A DNA stretch of 64,000 nt, taken from Periglandula ipomoeae IasaF13 (taxonomy: Eukaryota; Ascomycota; Sordariomycetes; Hypocreales; Clavicipitaceae). The notes below the pieces were generated by a model. It saw only the letters and a program-made list of their open reading frames with translations, had not been told where the DNA came from and did not search any database. The first letter of the stretch is position 1. Every line of letters begins with the position of its first letter. The position numbers and the translations under genes are program-made. The stretch is taken from the NCBI GenBank assembly GCA_000222875.2, contig AFRD01000077.1, forward strand, positions 35,843 through 99,842. The letters run 5' to 3'. Positions 25,928 to 36,584 of this stretch are shown here, piece by piece.

Positions 25928-27299
25928 GATTATGTAGGCCGGGCGGTGTGAGCGCCGTGCTGCCTCAAGTCGTTCCTTTGTTGATGGCAGCTCGAAGTCA
26001 AATTGTGGAAGAACTGCGCAGGTTCGTAACGGCCAGCACTGTAGTCTGGAGATTAGGAGCGAGGTCAAATCCTGCTCCCAAACAGTCAATTTTGGTGGGC
26101 GGGACAAAGTGGGGGAGGGGAAGATGCAGCTGGCCGCTGAAGTGGGCAACCCAGACGTGACGGGACTTTTCAGAACTTCGGACACCAGACAGGCCCACCC
26201 GTCCTCTCTTCACTTAGCGTGTCACGATTGTCCATCAAAATAAGACGCCCACAGCATTCCATCTGCCGTGAGTGTGAACAGGGAAATGCAAATACTTCAA
26301 CTGCTAGGCTTGCACACTAATCAACCATCCGAGTGTTGACTCGAAAGCCTGGTTCCAGAAACTATTGCCGTTTTTTTTTCCTATGAAAGGGTTTGATCTT
26401 TATCTATAGTCATGGCTTATCTCGATTCAGGAATATATGTGGAATGCAATTAAGTGTCTGTGCATTGACTGAGAATCCAACGATGCAAATTCTGGAAATA
26501 GAGATACTTACAATATTAATATTGACTCCACTGTTTGCTACGGAAAATGATACGTGAACGCGGGGGCCAAAATATCTCATCGCTCGCCAACCCGGTTCCG
26601 CAGGTACTTCCTAATTTACGATCAAGTTTTAACATAATCATAGCATACAAAAGCGCTGTCATATTAATCGTCAATCTACCTGGTATGTGGGAGATTATGG
26701 GTCCAGGACTACAATTGATGGGAACCAGCTTGGCGTAGCAGGGTACCTGGAAGGTATCGATAAGGAAAGATTTACAACTACCACCATACTTCATTATGCA
26801 GTCAAAGTACGCAAAAGAAAAAAAAAACAATGATAATGATCGTAATAATAACAATGGATAAATAAACCATTATTTATTGTGAAACTTCTTTTGACTGGTT
26901 AACTGTATATGAGTTGGCGTTTCAACATGCACAGAGCTGTTCCTCCAATTACCTAAGTACCTAGGCACCTACTCATGTCGTCAAACATGTGCAACATCCA
27001 CTCTATTTGACCCCTCCCATACGTGGATGCCACAACACTCAGCACCCCACCCTTGATACAGCGACCTCTGAATGCTGTTGCTACATCGAGACACGATGAG
27101 CCTTAAGGTTTTCAATCCCTCAACTCTGCCAACGCCAACCGTTTTCATGTGAACGTATTTCCACATCTTCCCCAGCAAATATATTCCTGTCTCTTCTTCG
27201 CTGTGCGCTCCGTCACCACTGCAGAGCACACTCTTTCGCTTGAGCAACCTTTCAGATTGAGCCATAGCACGCGCATACACGTCCATCCAACTGCCATTG
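25928..27299. other. shared divergent promoter, importin beta-3 / SDS23
   Basis: This 1.37-kb region lies between two divergent genes. It is AT-rich around 26480-26880 and carries an ACCTAAGTACCTAGGCACCT block at 26951-26970. No gene was recognised. Confidence 0.5.
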
Positions 27300-28923
27300 A
27301 TGGATCCCCTCTCTGGTCTTTCTGGGGGTGGATTGAAACGGGTACCAGACGACAACAACAACAACAACAACAAGAATCTCGCAGAATCGGCGGCTCATGT
27401 TCACACAGGTTCCTATAACAGTCCTGCTCAAGATGTAGCGCCGAAAAGGACACCATCATTGAGCAATATCAGCAAGTCAACACACCGACAGAGCTTTGCT
27501 GACAATCTTCGAAGCACGCCTCAATCACCGCGGCATAGACATCCTTCATTCACACAAGCTGCAGTTCAGGAGCTCCTCAACCATCCACCGGCCGGACAAC
27601 GGCGCACGAATCCCAGGTTTGCTGGTCGAGAATGGGGCGAGATCACCATCGGGGAACTCGTCTCTGAAGAGGACGTGCAATGGGTCGACATGGATAGCAG
27701 TGTCGAAGATGCAACAAAGGTTCGCAAACACGCATAGTTATTCGTGCTGGATCTCCGGAGCCAGACTCGCTTGTCGCTGACCCGACGTTAGGCCCTCTTG
27801 AAGAGCCGGACAAATGTCGTCCTCATACGAGAGTGCCCCTCGGATCGTTCTGCCACGGCAACCTTTGATTATTCAGACCTGAACGCATACCTACTAGTAG
27901 TTGTCGGTCTGTCAAAACCAGAGCCTGAACAAGTTGAACTCTACAACAGAATAATCCTTCACGCAAGAGACGGCCGAAAGATTCCACTTCGTCAGATACA
28001 GCCGTTTTGCAGACAAGAACCTCTGGTCGGAGTGCCGTCAACTGGCAATCTGACTCAGGCTATTGAAATTCTAGGCAGCGGAATTCATCGGCTCCTCGTC
28101 ACCAGCTCGCTTGGCGATGTGGTGGGCATAATGAGCCAGCTTCGGATGGTAGACTTTTTCTGGAATGAAGGTGTTAACTTTCCTACCATTGACCGACTAT
28201 ATCCTGTGGTATTACGAGACTTAGGCATGGGAACTCAACAAATCATATCTGTCAAGTAAGTGACTATTGAGCTCTTGTAGCATCTTGAAATATGTGGTAT
28301 CCGATTGCTGATATGTTGGTGTGCGTAGCTCAGATGCGCCCCTTTCGGAAGCCTTGACCCTGATGAATGACGAAGGTCTCACAAGTGTTGCCGTTGTTGA
28401 CAATGGCCAAAACGTCGTGGGCAATATTTCAACAAAAGACGTTCGTCATCTGACAACAACATCAAGTGCGCCGTTGCTCAACGAGTCTTGCATGCACTTC
28501 TTGTCTGTCATCTTGAATGAGCGAGGGGTTGAAAAGGGACGAGATGCGTTTCCTGTCTTCTATGTCACACCCTTGTCTACACTGGCTCACGTAGTAGGCA
28601 AACTTACTGCGACAAGATCACATCGTATGTGGATTGTAGAGCCTGCGTCCCCTTCGTCGTCAGTCCCAGTGACTCCCATGATGGGGCCACAGACTATTGC
28701 TAGTGGATCATCAGCTCCAGCTGCCACCATGCCTGGGGTTCATTTATCCGGTAAGCTCAGTGGCGTCATATCTCTGACTGACGTCCTGAATAACTTTGGG
28801 AAATTCGCGGGCCTAAATCCAGCGGATCCCGGAGAACAAAGAGTTGCGTCTGCGTCTTGCTCTAGCAGCTCAGTCCGTCCCAGTCTCGATTCTTCGAGGG
28901 CGAGCATTGACTTCAGGCGGTAG
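27300..28923 (+). CDS. SDS23: SDS23/Moc1-like CBS-domain protein
   Basis: Sds23 proteins inhibit protein phosphatases (PP2A/PP6 type) and link nutrient state to the cell cycle and stress response in yeasts. Exons are 27300-27719, 27792-28255 and 28329-28923, giving 492 aa. Reading phase holds across both introns; the first donor is GTTCGC (atypical), with a GCTGAC branch point. The N-terminus has a run of Asn from a CAA/AAC repeat (DDNNNNNNKN) and is Ser/Pro-rich. Four CBS-type units follow, with landmarks LLKSRTNVVLIRE, IHRLLVTSSLGDVVGIMSQ, EGLTSVAVVDNGQNVVGNIS and GKLSGVISLTDVLNNFGKFAG. The Ser-rich tail ends SIDFRR. The start is the ATG at 27300, giving MDPLSGLSGG. Confidence 0.92.
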
Positions 28924-29587
28924 AGGGTAGCGATTTTATAATAGGATGAAGGTACTGGAGTCGAATAAGAACCGGCAATAGAGTCACATGAGTCGTCCGT
29001 ATTTACTGACATAAGGCTTGAGGGCTCTAGATTTGCTTCTCAGTTGATTATGCATGCTTCCCACGGAAAGGCGGACATGAAGTTGCCCGAATACAGGATG
29101 CTCTCGAAGCATATAACAGTGATTCTGTATCGAGTGAAGATGCGAAGTGCAAGTGTAAATTTTAGGGAATTCCGTCGTTACAAAGTTACAAGTTCTATCC
29201 GGCGTGTATCAAATAGAACAAGCTGATCGTCATCAGTATGGAGGTGAAGCATGATTAAATGGCCAAAGTCATTCACTAAGGCACCCAACCATTGTATAGG
29301 GAACTTTCTCATACGATAGGCAAGATGAGTTTAGTCGGGGGCACTTGATCCGCGGAGCAGTAAAAGAACCATGGAGCGGTCCTGTTAGCTCTCCTATACT
29401 TACATCCTGCTTAGACTCAGCGTAAACATTATCCACAGAAGAAAATCAGCGATCTGCACGGCCAACTATGATCTAGCATAGAGTGAGGGGTTAGAAATAT
29501 TCCGTTAATATACTTAGTTTAGGCATTAAATCTATCGGTTTTGTTTTATATGTTTATATATTTAGTATAGCAGTACTTAGCTAGGCT

Positions 29588-29651
29588 GGGGATATTGAGT
29601 GGTTAAATGCTAATAACCCTTATAGTAGGTATGCTACAAGCCCGAATCCCT
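29588..29651 (+). pseudogene. tRNA-like remnant (Ser/Leu-type)
   Basis: The segment contains GAGTGGTTAA, the D-arm signature of tRNA-Ser/Leu. A TGCTAAT anticodon-like stretch follows, then AGCCCGAATCCC, which resembles a TPsiC arm changed mainly by transitions. It cannot form a complete functional tRNA by eye. It could be a degraded tRNA gene or the head of a tRNA-derived SINE. The following DNA is not obviously repetitive within the window. Confidence 0.3.
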
Positions 29652-30356
29652 TCGGAAGCAGCTGGCAATTTGATGCAGTTAAACGCAATACATTAGCAAC
29701 TCACTATAACTGGAGCACACTGTCTCAAATTCTTTGCAACTATCTAGGTAATCTATCGCAGTGGTATCTAGGGCTGCATGGCGGTCATATACTATCGACG
29801 TGGAAAGCAGTCGGGCAAGTGGGCAAGTATGGACCAACCCTCGTTGACTCGCAGCCAGTCTAGTCCAAACTTCCACAAAGTGTCGCTGTCGGGCCAACTC
29901 AAAGGCGAATGAAACAAGTCTTGAAGCAGTTGATGGGGTGAGCACCGAGTGCTTTGAGCGGTCAGGACCGGAAACAGCTAGCTGTATTTGCCCAGAGAGA
30001 ATCGCCATGGCCCACGCCTCATACCATGTCTGTCAACATGAACACTCGTGCCGAACCGTTTGCCTCCAAAATATCACGAAAAGGAAAGCCCCATGGTTGC
30101 AGTACGAGGGCTGTAATACAGCGCAGTGCTTGAGCGTCTTGAGGTTAGTACCAGTCGGTTCGTGCAGGACATTGCCAACAGTTGGTTGAGTAATATTTTG
30201 ACCAACTTACGCGCAGCTATGGCTTCAGTCGCGTCAGGCTTGGTGCGATTGCTTGTTGAGACGTCTTACAGAGTCATGGATGGGGTTGAAATAAAGTGCT
30301 GTCTGTGTCAGGAGGAGGTGCGAATTATATCATCGCCAGGCTGTTGTACACTCCAA

Positions 30357-30500
30357 TCCCTGTTTTATTTTACACGAGTATAAGACTATAGGGGTACTAA
30401 AAAAAATTATAAAATAAACTTATTAAATATTTTTATATATAATCTAGTGGCATTACATGGCGCTGCGTGACGTAGGTTCCCGTGTAAAATAATACAGGGA
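30357..30500. mobile_element. MITE-like foldback element, 144 bp
   Basis: The 22-bp left arm (30357-30378, TCCCTGTTTTATTTTACACGAG minus its last bases when compared) and the right arm (30479-30500) are inverted copies with 20 of 22 positions matching. They enclose 100 bp that is AT-rich in its left part. The size and structure fit a non-autonomous DNA transposon. No clear target-site duplication was found and no transposase lies nearby. Confidence 0.55.
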
Positions 30501-31247
30501 GTGATGTGTAGGCACTTGATCGGCGGCTTGCATGTTCGGGCTGTTGAGGTCTGAGTGCAGTCGCTGTAGTGTTGCCTACCAGCTCCCTGTGGCTGTACCA
30601 CGAGGGCGAGATGGCGTCGAAACAGGACCTCCTGATTGATCCTTTCAGCAAGTTGTAGCTGTCAGGCCCTGAATAGCTGGATCCTCTTCCTTTCAAGGTT
30701 TCGCGTGCCGGAACCTGGCTGCGGACTGCCTCCGTGCGTCACTTCCTCGTCCAGCCAAACGCTTGCGCACATCGATAGCAGGGGCAGGTGCCACCCCATG
30801 GGCAGATGGGCTGCCTCTCTTGACTCATCGTTTGAATTGGGCCGTTGTCGCCAGGCTCATTCATGTCTTTGTAGCAAAATATCCTTTCTCTTGTCGCGTT
30901 TGCCACTACAGGAAACAACAATCAGGCACTTCAAGGGGACTCTCGCGACAGAGCATGATGATAAAGCGGGTCGCGTGGCGTAGCTTTGGGCTTCATGTTG
31001 TATTGCTGTTGCGCCAATGTCCGAAACGCAGCAATCACGCCCTAGGTGACGCTCACAAATCGTATTCCTCTATCTATGAAAACAGATGAACCATAATCTA
31101 TGTCATGAGCTTTGTCCCATGATGCTGCTCCACGACTGTTTGCCTTGTTCAGGACTGCAGTTGCCGTCCTCGCTTTTCTCAGAGTTCAGTTTGGTCCCCG
31201 CCTCTTCGCCTATCGAACCGGAAGGTGAAGTTGCCAACTGCCTGTCG

Positions 31248-32838
31248 TCAGAGAATCGAACAAGTCTCTGCTCCACATGTTGCATGCGGCGATGTATCGT
31301 CATCTCCGTGATCGCACTGAGAATGCTGGTCGCTGGTCTGGGACCACGGGGGTAGGGACTGCAATTTGAGCAGAACTCCCTCGGGCAACGCCTCTTTGAG
31401 GTAGGTTGCCATTTTGAGTAAGCTTATCATGGCAAAGTCTCCATCATAATCGCGTATCAGCTGGTTCAGTTGTTCTTGTTGTTCGGCATCGCCCGAAGAC
31501 AGCCAAGCAGCTACTAGTGAAAGAGGGATATGGCCTGCCGCAAGTGGTCGTCTGGTTTTGGCGCGTTCTGCTAGGGCAATGGAGTCGGCGCAGAAGCTGT
31601 AACACTCGTCAACCAGCAACTTGTCATTAGGGTTGATACAGCGTAAGAATCCATTCATGACGATGCCAATTGTCAACATGAGGCACTGGGCTGCATCGAA
31701 ACGCGTCGAGGCTCGAACAAGCTTCAGTGGAAGTAGGCTTAGTGGGCCAACGCAGGCAGGTCCAAGTACATTTTCGCCAAAACTCTTGACTCCAGGGTAT
31801 TCAGCCTGTATTGATTTATAAATCGAGTCAATGGTGTCAAGATTTTGCCATGGGTTATGAATCAGCTCGGGAATCATGCCCAGGTTTTATATCGATGGAA
31901 TCGAAGCTCAGCCCATGTTCAGCCGCAGTTTGCTTATCTGCAGCCGATGGTTTGCCCATGTCAGCTAGCTTGTTGATCCAGGGCTGTATTTTTATTGAGG
32001 GATTGAAGATGCCTTCAATTATCTACATCATGCGTCAGCATGCTTGCAAACTCGAGGTAGTATTGGCCAGGGGTGCATCAGATTCATACCACTGCAACGC
32101 TAACAGTCACCATGACTTCTTTGATGAAAGCATCATGTGGTTCTCTGTCGGCCATGATCTTCAGCAGATGAGACAAGCCTTCTCCATGATTGGGATACTT
32201 GTCATCTTTTGTGGCTACCCAACTGTGGCTGACCATGATGAGATAAATAGAGCACAGCGTTTCTGCAGTATAAGCCGTTTCGGGGTTACTGAGGGCCGTC
32301 TGTACTTCTTTTAAAGCTGCTGTATATTTCTGAAGCATCTCAACAGAATCTTTGTTTGGTCCTGATGCCCCGGACGGCGGTGGCAAAGGCTGTGGTAGTG
32401 GCGTCTAAAGCAGCACTGTGGCCCATCCTCCTGGGAATCTCTTTAATGAAAGGTCCGAAGCAGAAGACATCATATCCTGGGTCCGTAACCTCGAGTACGG
32501 ATATAAACATGCTATTTGACCGGCTGGATGTGTTGAATGGCATGAAGTACGGGTCGCTTAATCTTAATGTTGATGCCGCAGCAGGGCGTCGGGCAACTCG
32601 ATTGTTAACGGCAGTGAAAGTGGCCGAATGGTCCTTGAATTTGAAGCGCTGTTGTCCAACACCTACACATGCGATTCCCAACCGAGCACAACGTGAGCAT
32701 GATGGCTTGGCTTGGTCGCACTCGAGTCGAGTTAGTAGCCTCAAAACAAGCAATAGAAAGAGACTAACTCGCCGTGCTCACCTTTTTCTTCTGCCGACGA
32801 CAGGCTTCGCAGCCTCTATATGACGGTACACTTGGCAT
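31248..32838 (-). pseudogene. Zn2Cys6 transcription regulator with two apparent frameshifts
   Basis: The start MPSVPSYRGCEACRRQKKK at 32838 joins over a 61-nt GTGAGC intron (32781-32721, branch CTAAC) to CDQAKPSCSRCARLGIAC. This gives a perfect Cys-X2-Cys-X6-Cys...Cys-X2-Cys-X6-Cys cluster. A second intron (32089-32023, GTATGA donor) keeps phase. The rest resembles the C-terminal region of fungal-specific regulators (AETLCSIYLIMVSHSWVA, HGEGLSHLLKI). Within exon 2 the frame breaks at a GGGG run (32368-32371). In exon 3 it breaks again near 31878. Exon 2 (631 nt) and exon 3 (775 nt) are each one base over a multiple of three, so both breaks behave as single-base insertions. The gene is either a young pseudogene or two sequence errors. 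The target genes are unknown. Confidence 0.6.
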
Positions 32839-34592
32839 AGTACCTGAAGATTTCGGATATAGCGGCCGCAACTTGGTAATTACGGTGTCAGTCGAGGCTT
32901 CTACAGTTACAAGAGGATCCGGGAGAGCATCGCACACGCTCTGAGAAATTTCTTGTATCAAAGGTGAATTTTGTAAAGCAAGGTTTTACAGGCTAATCTG
33001 GCTGTCGTCCTTTGAAATGTCAGCCATGTAATACGAGGCGCAAGTCAGATTTGTAAGACACACAAAGTGTTCCCGGTTTAAATAAGCTCAGTGTGCAGCA
33101 CACCCAGGACGACAGCGAGACGATGTCAGCCTAGCTGACCCTGCCATGTGGCATGGGAGTTCCACAGCATTCGCAGGGCTTAGCTCTACAACCCCAGAAT
33201 GATTGGTTGGCTTTTTAGGATGTCAGCACCTCATACTGCTTGTGGTGGGTGTTCATTGATTCTTCAATTTGTCATTGGTGGCGGTTAGATGCAACAACAA
33301 ACAGAGAAAGCCTGAGCCGGCCGAAGCATTGATCTTGCCGTATTAAACTGTATCATTGCTCCAGCGTCAGGAGATGCTCCACATAGAGTCCCGGATCCAA
33401 TATCGCTCTGAATTGTCAGCCGGCCGAGAGACGTAGTTGGCTTTTCGCTCTATTGCATTCTTCGTGCATGAACTTTTCAAATACTTATGGCATGATAGTT
33501 GTCGCATTCGCGCATTATTCTCCCGCTATGCTTACACCGGTGATTCTCCGCCCTCGTGTGTTCCGGTCGTGTCCGCGTCGATCTTTGGTGCGCATCCTTG
33601 CTTTTTAGCGTACGATGTCGTAGTACCCGTCTTGGCAAGCATGCACTCTGGCCACCGTGGGGAGAGGTCGAGCTCGATAGCACGTCATTGCTTATGGTCG
33701 CTTCTGATCGGAGGCTGGACTCTGCTGGCAACAGAATGTGATTGGTGGGTGAAAAGAAGTCCTTGTGTGAGTGCGCAAGCTATCCTACCGAAAGACTGTT
33801 ATACTCAGTCTTCGAAAGAAAGCACGTGTTCGTCAGGAACTTTATCAGTCCTGAACACGAATTGCAGGACCGCGTTGTTGGAGAGCGTCTACAACAGCTC
33901 CAAACGGTGCCGAGGTATGTTGGGGGAACAACTTCAAAATGATGCGTCAGAGTGTATTGATGAATTGAACCTCTGCCTCCAGCCTTAAGGCTGACTGGTT
34001 AGGGGCAGATGATAACTCGTTCTTATATACAGAAGAAATTCTAGATGGCTCATGTGACTGATGCAGAACACTGTCCGAGATTGGTGATACCCGCCGCTTG
34101 ACAGCCGCTGCGTGTGCACTGTGAGTTTCGCTTCCAGTGGAAGCGTTGCATCCTTTCCACCTTGCTGATCTCGCAATGCCCGATACTTTAAGTGTTGCTT
34201 GTTGCGCGACATAGATCCCTTTCGGGAAAAGGTCCCACCACTCTGACCTCGAGCGGCTGCAATCGCCACAGCATCTTACACCATCCCGAACAGGTCTGTA
34301 TTACCACGGGTCTAGCAAACCGGGCTTAGTAGTAGAGTTGGGAAGCTGGAAAGCAACGGCGGCCTGTGAGTTGGGTGGCTTGACTGAACAACGTTCGATA
34401 GCCGCCTCCTAATATAAGACGGTCGAGAAGACTGGTCTTAAAGATACTCTGCCATCTTTCAATTGCTCGAATGCAATAGCAAAGAAGCCTCTGATGCCTG
34501 ACCGACTTTGATTCAATTACGGTGTATTCATATCTTTGATCACGTCCCAAATCTTTCACATTCGGTCTACACAACAGCTGTCGTCTGAAGCC
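32839..34592. other. intergenic, divergent region
   Basis: This region lies between the divergent Zn2Cys6 remnant and the Tubby/LURP-like gene. A 183-codon plus-strand frame (33437-33988) begins with TTG, has no family resemblance and was not accepted. Nothing else was recognised. Confidence 0.5.
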
Positions 34593-35186
34593 ATGCCTCA
34601 TTTTCTATCCCGTTTGGCATCTGCTACACAGTCTCTGGGCGGAGATGTTAAACCTCCGCTTCGAGCATATACGATCCGGATATCTTCGTCAGACCCCCTC
34701 AAACTCACTACTATTTATCCGCTCGGCGTTCCTCTTAATTCAGCACCTCTCTACTCCTTCACTGGCTCAACGTCTACAAAGCCCAATGTCGTCTTCTATT
34801 ACGGCACGCCGAGCTATCCTGGCATGATTGGCCAGGGAAATTTCAGCTCTTTCTTATCTACGAGTAATCTACAAACACGCGGGATGTCCTTTACGCTGCG
34901 GCAAAGTCAAATGTCTGGGAACTTCACCATCGACTCCCCCATCACAGGGAAGATGAAGTGGAAACTGAGCGAGATGTCTGGCAGTTCACTGTATTTGTAT
35001 GACTCGTCTGGAAACCTCATCGCGAAACTAAAATCTGGCCTTGGAGACAAAATGTTGGAAATATACGTCCCGTGTGAGGATTTCTTCGCTGAAGTCCTGA
35101 TATTCTCGGCGGTGACGGCGAAAGTCATCAGCAGCATTACCAAAGAGGCTGCAGGAGAGGCTGTTTCATCCATCCTCACGGCGTGA
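34593..35186 (+). CDS. small protein, possible Tubby/LURP-one-like fold
   Basis: Intronless frame of 197 aa from the first ATG (MPHFLSRLASATQSL). The middle has alternating polar and hydrophobic strands: LRAYTIRISSSDPLKLTTIY, NVVFYYGTPS, MKWKLSEMSGSSLYLYDSSG and LIAKLKSG. These resemble the beta-barrel of Tubby C-terminal/LURP-one-related proteins, where a short phrase like 'YDSSGNLIAKL' recurs. The C-terminus is an Ala-rich amphipathic stretch (IFSAVTAKVISSITKEAAGE). There is no signal peptide and no membrane helix. The family call is inference from pattern only; the frame itself looks coding. It lies in the accessory-looking stretch. Confidence 0.55.
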   Translation: MPHFLSRLASATQSLGGDVKPPLRAYTIRISSSDPLKLTTIYPLGVPLNSAPLYSFTGSTSTKPNVVFYYGTPSYPGMIGQGNFSSFLSTSNLQTRGMSFTLRQSQMSGNFTIDSPITGKMKWKLSEMSGSSLYLYDSSGNLIAKLKSGLGDKMLEIYVPCEDFFAEVLIFSAVTAKVISSITKEAAGEAVSSILTA

Positions 35187-35960
35187 GCCGGGAACATGTA
35201 GCCTTTGAAAAGCTTCGCCGCGAAGGACATCGGTTCTATGTGCGCCATTTTGGACCGTCATCGGCTTAAATATATCAACAAGATGTGGTGAAGACTTTAT
35301 TCACCAACGATGTTGTTTCATGCCACGAGCGTTTCTGCAACCGAATACAACTTGACTGATCAATTTTTAAAATCGAAATAAAAGGGCTGCACATATTGAA
35401 AACATGTGGCTAAATCATGCACGAAAGTTGCGGATTTCTGAGAGGTCAATGTTTCCTCAGTTCAACAACGTCCACGTTCTCGACCAAGCATGCCGGGTCC
35501 GGAATGACGCCTTCGACAGCCAATGCACACTAGAGACGATGTGAAGATAAAGAAAGATAGTTCTAAATAGCCTAGCGGGTCATATGAGAGAACAAACCCT
35601 GAACCGCCAACAATTGATAAAATACATAACCTTTGGTCAAGGTTCCGGAACGCCTATGAAAACTCTTTGATAAATCATATCTTGGGAATAGTAGAAAAGA
35701 TTGTCGAAGGCACAACGAAGAAAATTTACGGTATCATAGCCAGTCCAACGTCCAAGTCCAGGAACGGGATAAACATCCGAATCCGAGGCACCAGGCCCGG
35801 GGTTCGCCGCATGCAACGGCGACTGCATCGTCCGAGTCGCTACGCACGTGGTGTAGATATGTCCACTATAGACATAACTGTTTGCCATTTTTGAACGACA
35901 AGTAATTTCGTAGCCGCGTCCACACACACAAACAGCTCAATGAGCGCTCTGGTCCTCTTC
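35187..35960. other. convergent 3' region
   Basis: This is the 3' flank of the Tubby-like gene (plus) and the FAR1-like gene (minus). A 96-codon frame on the minus strand was not supported. No repeat or RNA was seen. Confidence 0.5.
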
Positions 35961-36584
35961 CTACATGACCGTAGAGGCTAATAAACGCGTTTCGACATCA
36001 TCCATTCCAATGCCATCCATTCGTGGACCTTCCATGTTTTGCAGCCGTGACTCGATTGACTGGAATCGTGGTTCATAGCCGCCAGCGCGTGCCTCCAGAT
36101 TCTCCATTCGCTTTTCTATATTCTCCAGTCGTTGCTCAATACGCATAAATCCTTGAGCCATGTCATGACTTAGTCGATCCAGTTTATTGGTAAAAGATCG
36201 GATGGTTGTCGCCAGTGGTGCGTTTTCCTGCCCCGGCGTTCCAGAAGGAATGCGAGGCTCGTGATTGTGACGGGGTTCTTGTAGAGCGAATCTCCATTGA
36301 TTTCCGAGTTGTACTTCACACACAGCTTTAGCTCGGAATGGGCAGTCAATCTTGCGTGTAGATGGGTTACGCTTCTTTGCAGTGCTGTTATACTTGACGC
36401 CTCCTCGATCGCAGACTAGGTCATAGCGTGTAGGCTTTCCGTCGCGATAATTCGACGCGCGAAGCTTGACGATTCCATATCCCTGGTCTTTGGCGACTCT
36501 TTGTACCGAGGCCATGAGGTCATCAAACGATCGGAATATGCCCTCTGGCGGTGGCAGGAGGGCTGGTGGCGGCGTGTTCGGCAT
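35961..36584 (-). CDS. FAR1/WRKY-GCM1-type zinc-finger protein with coiled coil
   Basis: Single-exon gene of 207 aa starting MPNTPPPALLPPPEG. Residues about 15-112 look like a FAR1 DNA-binding domain: FDDLMASVQRVAKDQGYG, then YDLVCDRGG, KIDCPFRAKAV, W-RFALQEPRHNHEP. The Cys, Cys and His-X-His ligands of the WRKY-GCM1 zinc fold are all present. From about 125 a heptad-like coiled coil follows (IRSFTNKLDRLSHDMAQGFM and RLENIEKRMENLEARAG). FAR1 domains derive from Mutator-type transposases and many fungal copies are free-standing genes. There is no transposase catalytic domain here and no terminal repeats were noticed. It may be a domesticated regulator. The DNA target is unknown. Confidence 0.7.
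   Translation of the reverse strand: MPNTPPPALLPPPEGIFRSFDDLMASVQRVAKDQGYGIVKLRASNYRDGKPTRYDLVCDRGGVKYNSTAKKRNPSTRKIDCPFRAKAVCEVQLGNQWRFALQEPRHNHEPRIPSGTPGQENAPLATTIRSFTNKLDRLSHDMAQGFMRIEQRLENIEKRMENLEARAGGYEPRFQSIESRLQNMEGPRMDGIGMDDVETRLLASTVM

Larger units (their letters stand above)
28924..31247. other. AT-rich intergenic with repeat remnants
   Basis: This stretch separates SDS23 from the broken Zn2Cys6 gene. It contains AT-rich islands at about 29480-29600 and 30390-30440, a tRNA-like remnant and a foldback element (listed separately). A 109-codon minus-strand frame at 29679-30008 matched nothing recognisable. The rest shows no gene. Confidence 0.55.

Noticed and set aside
29679..30008. 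109-codon minus-strand frame in AT-rich intergenic DNA
   Set aside because: It starts with ATG and reads plausibly, but no family or splice partner was found; it could be a gene fragment.
33437..33988. 183-codon plus-strand open frame
   Set aside because: It begins with TTG, has no family pattern and its composition looks non-coding.
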